This document shows positions 17,721 through 25,098 of a stretch of 64,000 bases of DNA, in pieces. Each line of letters starts with the position of its first letter. Position 1 is the stretch's first letter. The translations under genes and the position numbers were made by a program. The DNA comes from Rugamonas aquatica (GTDB taxonomy: Bacteria > Pseudomonadota > Gammaproteobacteria > Burkholderiales > Burkholderiaceae_D), in contig NZ_WHUG01000017.1 in assembly GCF_009380215.1 (NCBI RefSeq), positions 62,001 through 126,000 on the forward strand, given 5' to 3'. The notes below the pieces were generated by a model, which saw only the letters and a list, made by a program, of their open reading frames with translations, searched no databases and was not told the origin of the DNA.

Positions 17721-19058
17721 TTAAACCGCGTCCGACAAGGAGGTGAAGTTAAAGTCGCGCACCTTCATCGGCGGGATCAGCATCTGGAAGCGCACCTCGT
17801 CGCCGCCGATCACCACCGGCTTGCCCAGTTCATCGATATTGTTCAGCATCGACACCGGGCTTTCGTTGAAGCGGAAGTTCTTGATCGGATGCTTGATCTT
17901 GCCGTTCTCGATGTAGAAGGTGCCGTCGCGCGTCAAGCCGGTCAGCAGCAGCGACTGCGGATCGACCATGCGGATGTACCAGGTACGCGTGACCAGCACG
18001 CCCTTCTTGGTCGACGCGATCAGTTCCTCGGTCGATTTGCCGCCGCCCGCCATAATCATGTTGCCGTGACGGCCGCTGGCGCGCTGGCCCTGCTTCTCGG
18101 CCCAGTAGCGGGTGTAGTCCAGCGAGGCCACCTTGCCGCCCTTGATGACGTCCGCGCGCTCGCGCGCCAGCATCGACGCACCGTCCCACGCCAGCACCGG
18201 CACATCCTTGTCCCACGGATCGGCCCAGACGTTGACCTGCTCGTCGAACAGCTTTTCGCCCAGGCGGTTGCCGCCGCCTTTCTTCGACAGGAAGCTGCGG
18301 CCTTCGTCGGCCTGGCGCGCATCGAAGGCGCCGAACATGCGGCCGATGATTTCCGACGTCGCCGCCGGCTCCAGGATCACCGTGTAGCGGCCCGGCTCCA
18401 GCGCCTTGGCCTCCACCGATTTCAGCGCCTTCTCGATCGCGATCTCGGACGCCTCGCGGGCATCGAACTTCTTCGCATCGTTGGCCGAGCGCGTGGCCCA
18501 GCCGGAGCCGCGTCCATCCTCGGTGCGGGTTGTGATGGTGAAGCCCAGATTGCTCAAGGTCTGGTAGCCGAACACGCCGTTCGAGTTGGCCACCGTTTCA
18601 AAGCCGGTGGTGTCGCTGAAGAAGCCAGCAGCCACCAGGCCCTGCTTGCGGCAGGCGTTGATGCTGACGGCCGCCACTTCGGCGCGGTACTCGGGATCGA
18701 TGGCGGCCGTGGCCTCGCTGTAGGTGGCCGAGGTTTTGTATTCCTGCTTCTTGATCGCCGGCTGGAACTCCGGATTCTCCGGCGCCAGGCGCGCCACGTC
18801 TTCGGCGCGGCGCACGGCTTTTTCCAGCGACTTGTCGTCGAACTCATTGATCGAGGCCGTGCCCTGGCGCTTGCCGAAGGCCACGCTGATGCTCAGCTGC
18901 GTATTCTCGGTCAGGCCAGCGGTCGACACCGCGTTGCGCGCGTAGCGGATATTGCCGTTGCGGGCGCCGCTGATCTGCACGCGGCATTCGTCGGCCTTGG
19001 ACAGCGACATCACCCTGTCGCAAATGCGTTTTGCTTCTTCCTGATTCAGCATCTTCAT
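17721..19058 (-). CDS. TldE/PmbA-family protein, copy 1
   Basis: A 445-residue non-catalytic subunit of a TldD/TldE-type zinc metalloprotease. Homologous heterodimers cleave peptides such as microcin B17 precursor and CcdA. The N-terminal domain (MKMLNQEEAKRICDRVMSLS) lacks a signal peptide. SVAFGKRQGTASINEFDD and the C-terminal beta-sheet part VTRTWYIRMVDPQSLLLTGL are characteristic. No HExxxH motif is present, as expected for TldE. It pairs with the TldD gene 3 nt upstream. It is the same length (445 residues) as copy 2 at 20818 and closely similar throughout, so the pair duplicated as a unit. Confidence 0.9.
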   Translation of the reverse strand: MKMLNQEEAKRICDRVMSLSKADECRVQISGARNGNIRYARNAVSTAGLTENTQLSISVAFGKRQGTASINEFDDKSLEKAVRRAEDVARLAPENPEFQPAIKKQEYKTSATYSEATAAIDPEYRAEVAAVSINACRKQGLVAAGFFSDTTGFETVANSNGVFGYQTLSNLGFTITTRTEDGRGSGWATRSANDAKKFDAREASEIAIEKALKSVEAKALEPGRYTVILEPAATSEIIGRMFGAFDARQADEGRSFLSKKGGGNRLGEKLFDEQVNVWADPWDKDVPVLAWDGASMLARERADVIKGGKVASLDYTRYWAEKQGQRASGRHGNMIMAGGGKSTEELIASTKKGVLVTRTWYIRMVDPQSLLLTGLTRDGTFYIENGKIKHPIKNFRFNESPVSMLNNIDELGKPVVIGGDEVRFQMLIPPMKVRDFNFTSLSDAV

Positions 19059-19061
19059 TGT

Positions 19062-20699
19062 TTATCCTATCTTGCGAGCGGTGTTGATGACGTTGATGCC
19101 GTTGAAGCGCGTGGTCGGAGAACCATGCGACACGGCGCTGACCTGCGAAGGCTGGCCCTTGCCATCGAAGAAGGAGCCGCCCATGCGCCAGTCGCGTTCA
19201 TCGCACAGCGCCGAGCAGGCGTTCCAGAATTCCTGCGTGTTGGACTGGTAAGCCACGTCCTCCAGCTGGTTGGTGATCTTGCCGTTCTTGATCTCGAAGT
19301 ACAGCTGGCCGCCGAACTGGAAGTTGTAGCGCTGCTGGTCGATCGAGTACGAGCCGCGCCCCAGGATGTAGATGCCCTTCTTGACATCCTTGACCATGTC
19401 ATCCGGCGTCAGCGGCTTCTTGCCCGCTTCCAGCGACACGTTGGGCATGCGCTGGAACTGCACGCTGCTCCAGCTGTCCGCATACGAGCAGCCGTGCGAT
19501 TCTTTTTCGCCGATGATGGCCGCCTGGTCGCGCGTGGCCTGGTAGTTGACCAGGATGCCGTTGCGGATCAGGTCCCAGCGCTTGGAGGCAACGCCTTCGT
19601 CGTCGTAGCCCACGCAGCCCAGCGAGCCTGGCGTGGTCTTGTCGGCGACGATGTTGACCATGTCCGAACCGTATTTGAAGTTTTTGCTCTTCCACTTGTC
19701 CAGCGTGGCGAAGCTGGTGCCGGCGTAATTGGCCTCGTAGCCCAGCACGCGATCCAGTTCGGTGGCGTGGCCGACCGATTCATGGATGGTCAGGAACAGG
19801 TGTTCCGGCGACAGCACCAGATCGTATTTGCCCGGTTCGACGGTTTTCGCGGTCAGCTTTTCGCGGGCCTGGCGGCCGGCGGCGCGGGCGTCCTCGATCA
19901 GATCGTAGGCGCCCTTGTACAGCGTGGTGACGTTGCCGGCGGCCTTGACCTTGTTGGACTCCCTGGCGTCGAAGAATTCATAGCCCATGCTGGCCGGCGA
20001 CGACAGGCCGTCGCGCGTGCGGAAGCGGTTGCTGGTCTTGTCGACAGCGGTGGCGGTCAGCGGCGCCCACAGGCGATGGATGTCCTGGTCGATGTAGGAG
20101 CCGTCGGTGGAAGCGAAGTACTTCTGCTGGTTCACCTGGAACAGGTTGGACGACATGAAGCTGGCGCCCGCGTCCAGGCCTGCCTTGTTGGCGGCGATCA
20201 GCATCTCGGCCTTTTCCTTGATCGGCACGATGCGCCAATCCTTCTTGAACGGCGTGGCCCACGCCACTTCGCCCACGCCTTTGACAGGCGCCAGCACCAC
20301 AGGCTCGGTTTGCAGCTTGGCGTTGGCGCGCGCGATGGCGACCGCCTGGCGCGCGGCGGCGGCCACCGAGTCCAGCGTCATGACGTTGGTCGAGCAGAAG
20401 CCGTAGGCGCCGCCCGCGATCACGCGCACGCCGACGCCGGACGATTCGGTGTTGACGATGTTTTCCACGTTCAGGTCGCGCGTGGTGAGGAACTGGTTCA
20501 GATAGCGGCCGATACGCACGTCGCAGTAGCTGGCGCCGGCCTTGGTGGCGGCATTCATCGCGGCGTCGGCCAGCGATTTCTTGAACTGCACGGCCACGGG
20601 GTTGAGCAGTTCTTCGGCCGCGATGGCGTTGCCGAAGACCGGTATCAGCAGGCTGCCGCCGGCGGCCGCACTAACTTTTAGAAATGAACGTCGTTCCAC
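19062..20699 (-). CDS. TldD-family zinc metalloprotease with Tat-type signal, copy 1
   Basis: A 545-residue TldD-type catalytic subunit. The zinc motif HESVGH has His306, Glu307 and His311. I set the start at the GTG 20699-20697 because it has AGGAG six nt upstream and gives ERRSFLKVS, a near-perfect twin-arginine motif, and because the resulting length equals copy 2 exactly. An ATG at 20756 would add 19 residues read out of the REP-like repeat and is unlikely. The signal ends in FGNAIAAEE, a likely cleavage site, so the protein should be exported folded. The TldE partner follows after 3 nt. Classical E. coli TldD is cytoplasmic, so export is unusual. Confidence 0.9.
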   Translation of the reverse strand: MERRSFLKVSAAAGGSLLIPVFGNAIAAEELLNPVAVQFKKSLADAAMNAATKAGASYCDVRIGRYLNQFLTTRDLNVENIVNTESSGVGVRVIAGGAYGFCSTNVMTLDSVAAAARQAVAIARANAKLQTEPVVLAPVKGVGEVAWATPFKKDWRIVPIKEKAEMLIAANKAGLDAGASFMSSNLFQVNQQKYFASTDGSYIDQDIHRLWAPLTATAVDKTSNRFRTRDGLSSPASMGYEFFDARESNKVKAAGNVTTLYKGAYDLIEDARAAGRQAREKLTAKTVEPGKYDLVLSPEHLFLTIHESVGHATELDRVLGYEANYAGTSFATLDKWKSKNFKYGSDMVNIVADKTTPGSLGCVGYDDEGVASKRWDLIRNGILVNYQATRDQAAIIGEKESHGCSYADSWSSVQFQRMPNVSLEAGKKPLTPDDMVKDVKKGIYILGRGSYSIDQQRYNFQFGGQLYFEIKNGKITNQLEDVAYQSNTQEFWNACSALCDERDWRMGGSFFDGKGQPSQVSAVSHGSPTTRFNGINVINTARKIG

Positions 20700-20705
20700 T
20701 TGAGA

Positions 20706-20710
20706 CTCCT
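20706..20710 (-). promoter_or_regulatory. Shine-Dalgarno deciding the GTG start of TldD copy 1
   Basis: AGGAG on the minus strand, six nt before the GTG at 20699. It supports a GTG start giving a twin-arginine signal peptide, rather than the upstream ATG at 20756 that lies in the REP-like element. Confidence 0.7.
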
Positions 20711-20727
20711 GACAGCAGGCCTTACCG

Positions 20728-20809
20728 CCGTCATTCCCGCGCAGGCGGGAATCCATACTTCGCCGGCCAGGAAGCTCGGCATGGGTTCCCGCCTGCGCGG
20801 GAACGACGG
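20728..20809. repeat. Inverted pair of REP/dRS3-like repeats
   Basis: Two 29-nt copies in opposite orientation, 20728-20756 and 20781-20809, separated by 24 nt. Each contains a short palindrome of the type ATTCCC-N8-GGGAAT (second copy GTTCCC-N8-GGGAAC), as in neisserial dRS3 and the REP/BIME elements of other proteobacteria. The two copies differ at only a few positions, so the transcript can fold into a long hairpin. It sits between the two TldD-TldE pairs, where it could stabilise upstream mRNA, attenuate transcription or mark the duplication junction. Confidence 0.8.
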
Positions 20810-20817
20810 CTCTTGCT

Positions 20818-22155
20818 TTAAACCGCGTCGGAAAGCGAAGTAAAGTTAAAGTCGCGCACCCGCATCGCCGGTATCAGCAGCTGGAACTGCGACTCGTCGC
20901 CCGACAGGATCTCCGGCCGGCCCAGTTCCTCGATGTTGTTCAACATCGTCACCGGGCTTTCGTTGAAGCGGAAATTCTTGATCGGATGCTTGATCTTGCC
21001 GTTCTCGATGTAGAAGGTACCGTCGCGGGTCAAGCCAGTCAGCAGCACCGACTGCGGATCGACCATGCGGATGTACCAGGTACGCGTGACCAGCACGCCC
21101 TTCTTGGTATTGGCGATCAGCTCCTCGGTCGACTTGTTGGTGCCGGCCATGATGATGTTGCCCGGCGCGCCGACGGCGCGCTTGCCCTGCTTCTTGGCCC
21201 AGTAGGTCGAGTAATCGAGGTTGGCGATCTTGCCGCCCTTGATGATGTCCTGGCGTTCGCGGGCCAGCATGTTCTGGCCGTCCCACGGCAGCACCGCCAC
21301 GTCCTTGTCCCACGGGTCGGCCCAGACGTTGACCTGCTCGTCGAACAGCTTCTCGCCCATGCGGTTGCCGCCGCCTTTTTTCGACAGGAAGCTGCGGCCT
21401 TCGTCGGCCTGGCGCGCATCGAAACCGTTGAACATGAAGGCCAGCAGGTCCGAGGTCGCCGCCGGTTCCAGGATCACCGTGTAGCGGCCCGGCTCCAGCG
21501 CCTTGGCTTCCACCGAACGCAGCGCTTTTTCAATCGCCACATTGGACGCTTCGCGCGCGTCGAACTTGCTGACGTCACCGACGCTGCGCTTGACCCAGCC
21601 CGAACCGCGGCCGTCTTCCGTGCGCACGGTGACGGTGAAGTCCAGGCCCGTGTCCTGCTGGTAGCCGAACACGCCGTTGGAGTTGGCGATGGTGGTGAAC
21701 TGCGAGCTGTCGCTGAAGAAGCCGGCGGCCACCAGCTTGTTCTTCTTGCTGTTCTCGATGCTGTAGGCCGCCACCTGCGCGCGGAATTCAGGATCGATGT
21801 CGGCGGTCTTCTGGAAGAAGGTCTGGCTGGCCTTGTATTCCTGCTTGGTCGGCGTCGGCATGAACTCCGGATTTTCCGGCGCCAGGCGCGCCAGGTCTTC
21901 CGCACGGCGTACCACTTTTTCCAGCGACTTGTCGTCAAACTCGTTGATGGTGGCCGTGCCCTGCTTCTTGCCGAAGGCGACCGACACGCTCAGTTGCGTG
22001 TCTTCGATCAAACCAGCGGTCGACACGGCATTGCGGGCGTAGCGGATATTGCCTTTGCGGCTGCCGGTGATGTTCACTTCGCACTGGTCGCCCTTGGAAA
22101 AGGACAGCACTTTGTCGCTGATGCGTTTTGCTTCGTCTTGACTCAAATTCTTCAT
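20818..22155 (-). CDS. TldE/PmbA-family protein, copy 2
   Basis: A 445-residue TldE-type subunit with no HExxxH. N-terminus MKNLSQDEAKRISDKVLSFS, SVAFGKKQGTATINEFDD in the middle and RTWYIRMVDPQSVLLTGL near the C-terminus match copy 1 almost word for word. No signal peptide. The stop lies 8 nt before the REP-like element. It follows its TldD partner by 17 nt. Sequence differences from copy 1 are spread along the gene and concentrate at residues about 125-185, which may tune the substrate channel (inference). Confidence 0.9.
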   Translation of the reverse strand: MKNLSQDEAKRISDKVLSFSKGDQCEVNITGSRKGNIRYARNAVSTAGLIEDTQLSVSVAFGKKQGTATINEFDDKSLEKVVRRAEDLARLAPENPEFMPTPTKQEYKASQTFFQKTADIDPEFRAQVAAYSIENSKKNKLVAAGFFSDSSQFTTIANSNGVFGYQQDTGLDFTVTVRTEDGRGSGWVKRSVGDVSKFDAREASNVAIEKALRSVEAKALEPGRYTVILEPAATSDLLAFMFNGFDARQADEGRSFLSKKGGGNRMGEKLFDEQVNVWADPWDKDVAVLPWDGQNMLARERQDIIKGGKIANLDYSTYWAKKQGKRAVGAPGNIIMAGTNKSTEELIANTKKGVLVTRTWYIRMVDPQSVLLTGLTRDGTFYIENGKIKHPIKNFRFNESPVTMLNNIEELGRPEILSGDESQFQLLIPAMRVRDFNFTSLSDAV

Positions 22156-22172
22156 CTCGTGGTCTCCAGGGC

Positions 22173-23810
22173 TTAGCCGATTTTGCGTGCGGTGTTGATG
22201 ACGTTGATGCCGTTGAAGCGCGCCGTACTGGCGCCGTGCGACACCACCGACACCTGCGAAGGCTGGCCTTTGCCGTCAAAGAAGGAACCGCCCATGCGCC
22301 AATCGCGCTCGTCGCACAGACCGGCGCAGGCATTCCAGAACTCCTGGGTATTCGATTGATAGGCCACGTCTTCCAGCATCGCGCCGATCTTGCCGTTCTT
22401 GATTTCGTAGAACAGCTGGCCGCCGAACTGGAAGTTGTAGCGCTGCTGGTCGATCGAGAAGGAACCGTCGCCGACGATGTAGATGCCCTTCTTGACGTCC
22501 TTGACCATCTCGTCCGGGGTCATCTTCTTTTTGCCCGCTTGCAGCGAGACGTTGGGCATGCGCTGGAACTGCACGCTGCTCCAGTTGTCCGCATACGAGC
22601 AGCCGTGCGATTCCTTCTCGCCGATGATGTGGGCCTGGTCGCGGGTGGCCTGGTAGTTGACCAGGATGCCGTCCTTGATGATGTCCCAGCGCTTGCACTT
22701 GACGCCTTCGTCGTCGTAGCCGACGTTGGCCAGCGAGCCCGGAGTGGTCTTGTCGGCGACGATGTTGACCATCTCCGAACCGTACTTGAATTTCTTCGAC
22801 TGCCATTTGTCCAGCGTGGCGAAGCTGGTGCCGGCGTAGTTGGCCTCGTAGCCCAGCACGCGATCGAGTTCGGTCGGGTGGCCGACCGATTCGTGGATGG
22901 TCAGCCACAGGTGTTCCGGCGACAGCACCAGGTCGTACTTGCCCGGCTCGACCGACTTGGCGGTCAGCTTCTGCTTGGCCTGCTTGCCGGCCGCGCGCGC
23001 ATCTTCGATCAGGTCGTAGGACTGGGTGTACAGCGTGGTCACGCCGCCGGCCGCCTTGATCTTGTGCTCGGGACGCGCATCCAGGTATTCGTAGCCCATG
23101 CCGACCGGCGACGACAGGCCCTGGCGCGAGCGGAACTTGTTGGTCTTCTGGTCGACGGCGGTGGCGAACACCGGCATCCACAGGCGGTGCAGGTCCTGGT
23201 CGATGTAGGAGCCGTCGGTGGAGGCGAAGTACTTCTGCTGGTTCACCTGGAACAGCAGCGACTGCATGAAGCTGGCGCCGCCTTCCATGCCGGCCTTGTT
23301 GGCGGCGATCAGCAGGTCGGCCTTCTCCTTGATGGCGACGGTGCGCCAATCCTTGACGATGGGCGTGGCCCACGCCACTTCGCCCACGCCCTTGACCGGG
23401 GCCAGGATGACCGGTTCGGTCTGCAGCTTGGCGTTGGCCTTGGCGATGGCGACGGCCTGGCGCGCGGCCGCGGCCACGCCGTCCGGCGTCATGTCGTTGG
23501 TGGCGGCAAAGCCGTAGGCGCCGCCGGCGATCACGCGCACGCCGACACCGGCCGATTCCGTGTTGACCACGTTCTCGACGTTCAGGTCGCGGGTGGTGAT
23601 GAACTGGTTCAGGTAGCGGCCTACGCGTACGTCGCAGTAGGAAGCGCCGGCCTGGGTCGCCGCGGTCAGCGCGGTATCGGCCAGCATTTTCTTGAATTGC
23701 AGGGCGACTGGCTTGAGCAGCTCTTCCGCCGCGATTGCGCGACCGAAAGCGGGCAGCAGCATCGTGCCCAGGGCCAGACTACTAACATTGAGGAATGCAC
23801 GTCGTTCCAT
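22173..23810 (-). CDS. TldD-family zinc metalloprotease with Tat-type signal, copy 2
   Basis: A 545-residue TldD-type protease with HESVGH at His306-His311, the same positions as copy 1. The N-terminus MERRAFLNVSSLALGTMLL carries the twin arginine and a hydrophobic stretch ending in FGRAIAAEE, so export by Tat is likely. The second half contains GYDDEGVKCKRWD and YQATRDQAHIIGEKESHGC, conserved TldD surfaces. First gene of the ten-gene minus-strand series; GGAGATACG precedes the ATG. Promoter presumably in the 467-nt divergent region upstream. Substrate unknown. Confidence 0.91.
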   Translation of the reverse strand: MERRAFLNVSSLALGTMLLPAFGRAIAAEELLKPVALQFKKMLADTALTAATQAGASYCDVRVGRYLNQFITTRDLNVENVVNTESAGVGVRVIAGGAYGFAATNDMTPDGVAAAARQAVAIAKANAKLQTEPVILAPVKGVGEVAWATPIVKDWRTVAIKEKADLLIAANKAGMEGGASFMQSLLFQVNQQKYFASTDGSYIDQDLHRLWMPVFATAVDQKTNKFRSRQGLSSPVGMGYEYLDARPEHKIKAAGGVTTLYTQSYDLIEDARAAGKQAKQKLTAKSVEPGKYDLVLSPEHLWLTIHESVGHPTELDRVLGYEANYAGTSFATLDKWQSKKFKYGSEMVNIVADKTTPGSLANVGYDDEGVKCKRWDIIKDGILVNYQATRDQAHIIGEKESHGCSYADNWSSVQFQRMPNVSLQAGKKKMTPDEMVKDVKKGIYIVGDGSFSIDQQRYNFQFGGQLFYEIKNGKIGAMLEDVAYQSNTQEFWNACAGLCDERDWRMGGSFFDGKGQPSQVSVVSHGASTARFNGINVINTARKIG

Positions 23811-24277
23811 CGTATCTCCAAAAACGTAACAGCAAGGATTAGATTGCGGGCCGGTCGCCCGGGGTTCTGCTTTTTATTTGCTTTTCTAGCTGGAACTACT
23901 TCTTTACCGCTCGTTGCTTTGCACTACACCTGAATATCCGCCGCCGTTTCCGCCGGTTTTGCAATATTAGCGCCGGATTAAGGAACGAGATAGGCAAATT
24001 TTGTGCCACGAATAAGCATGTTGAAAGCCGCTGTTTTTGCGACGATGGGCATGGTGGAGTGTCCGCATAAGTGTCCGGCGGACTGTCCGCCAGTGTCCGC
24101 GAGTGTCCGCTAGCGGAGGGCGTTGGAAATGCTGCGCTGCAGCGGTGCGCGGCGCTCCGTCACGGTGCGGCGGAGCGTCATCCCAATTCGCTTGACCTGC
24201 ATGCCGCCCTGGACCATGATCGCGCAGGGCGAGCGGCTGCGCATCGTCCACACATACGAACCCTCAGGAGACTCTGC
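23811..24277. other. Divergent intergenic region with repeats, no gene seen
   Basis: A 467-nt region between TldD copy 2 and the methyltransferase-like gene. It holds an AT-richer part (about 23860-24000) suited to promoters, then an array of five GTGTCCGC-type octamers (24059-24110), a 10-bp palindrome CGCTGCAGCG (24135-24144) and an inverted repeat CGCTCCG-N11-CGGAGCG (24153-24177). An open frame extending the methyltransferase upstream from 24071 runs through these repeats and shows no coding character. No RNA gene recognised. Confidence 0.6.
24059..24110 (+). repeat. Array of five GTGTCCGC octamers
   Basis: GTGTCCGC at 24059, 24093 and 24103, with one-base variants GTGTCCGG at 24071 and CTGTCCGC at 24083. 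Start-to-start spacing is 12, 12, 10 and 10 nt, close to one helical turn, so all copies would face the same side of the DNA. This favours cooperative binding of a regulator in the divergent promoter region. Not a CRISPR: the units are too short and the spacers too small. Confidence 0.65.
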
Positions 24278-25096
24278 ATGAAACGAACCGTACTTGCCGC
24301 CCTGGCCACCACCACCATGCTGTTCAGCGCCGCCGGCGCCATCGCCGCCGAAGACGCCGCGCTGAAGGCCGCCATCGCCGCGCCATCGCGCACGCCGGCC
24401 AACGTCGAACGCGACGTGTATCGCCATCCGTACGAGACGCTGAACTTCTTCGGCATCAAGCCGACCATGACGGTGGTGGAACTGGCGCCGGGCGGCGGCT
24501 GGTACACCGAGATCCTCGCGCCCTACCTGCGCGACCACGGCAAGCTGATCGCCGCCGGCAACGACCTGGCCTCGCCCGACGCCAACGAACGCAAAGGCGC
24601 GGAGCGCTACATGGCGCGCCTGAACGCCAAGCCGGAGGTGTACAACAAGGTGGCGCTGGGCGTGTTCTCGCCGCCGCGCAAGTATGAATTCGCGCCGGCC
24701 GGCAGCGTCGACATGGTGCTCACCTTCCGCAACATCCACAACTGGATGGAAACCGGTCCGGACAACCTGAAAACGCTGTTCGGCAGCGTGTACACCAGTT
24801 TGAAAAAGGGCGGCGTGTTCGGCGTGGTCGAGCATCGACTGCCGGCCTCCAAGGTGCAGGACAAGGATGCCAGCACCGGCTACATGCACGAGAAGTATGT
24901 GATCGGCCTGGCCGAAGCGGCCGGCTTCAAGCTGGCGGACAAGTCGGAGGTCAACGCCAATCCGAAGGACAACGCCGAGCACAAAGGCGGCGTCTGGGCG
25001 CTGCCGCCGACCTACGCCAACAAGGACGCGGACCGCGAGATGTACAAGGCGATCGGCGAGAGCGACCGCATGACGCTGAAGTTCGTCAAGCCGTAA
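24278..25096 (+). CDS. Exported class I methyltransferase-like protein
   Basis: A 272-residue protein with a signal peptide (MKRTVLAALATTTMLFSAAG, cleavage after AIAA) and a methyltransferase fold. Motif I is VVELAPGGGWYTEILAPYL, acidic motif II is GSVDMVLTFRNIHNWM and motif III LKKGGVFGVVEHRLP. It matches the predicted secreted methyltransferase family related to COG4798. The start is the ATG at 24278 because AGGAG lies 7 nt upstream and the signal peptide begins there. SAM is cytosolic, so a periplasmic methyltransferase is puzzling: it may bind another ligand. Convergent with the chemotaxis operon, 2 nt apart. Confidence 0.82.
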   Translation: MKRTVLAALATTTMLFSAAGAIAAEDAALKAAIAAPSRTPANVERDVYRHPYETLNFFGIKPTMTVVELAPGGGWYTEILAPYLRDHGKLIAAGNDLASPDANERKGAERYMARLNAKPEVYNKVALGVFSPPRKYEFAPAGSVDMVLTFRNIHNWMETGPDNLKTLFGSVYTSLKKGGVFGVVEHRLPASKVQDKDASTGYMHEKYVIGLAEAAGFKLADKSEVNANPKDNAEHKGGVWALPPTYANKDADREMYKAIGESDRMTLKFVKP

Positions 25097-25098
25097 CG

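Noticed and set aside
17703..20681. 992-codon open frame on the + strand opposite the first TldD-TldE pair
   Set aside because: The opposite strand has clear TldD/TldE motifs, ribosome binding sites and operon spacing; this frame has none.
23849..23886. Stem followed by T-run as an intrinsic terminator on the + strand
   Set aside because: No plus-strand gene lies upstream and the stem is only about 5 bp.
24059..24110. CRISPR-like array
   Set aside because: Units of 8 nt with 2-4 nt spacers are far too short; no cas genes nearby.
24071..24277. Upstream extension of the methyltransferase frame
   Set aside because: Runs through the GTGTCCGC array and would bury the signal peptide; ATG at 24278 has AGGAG.
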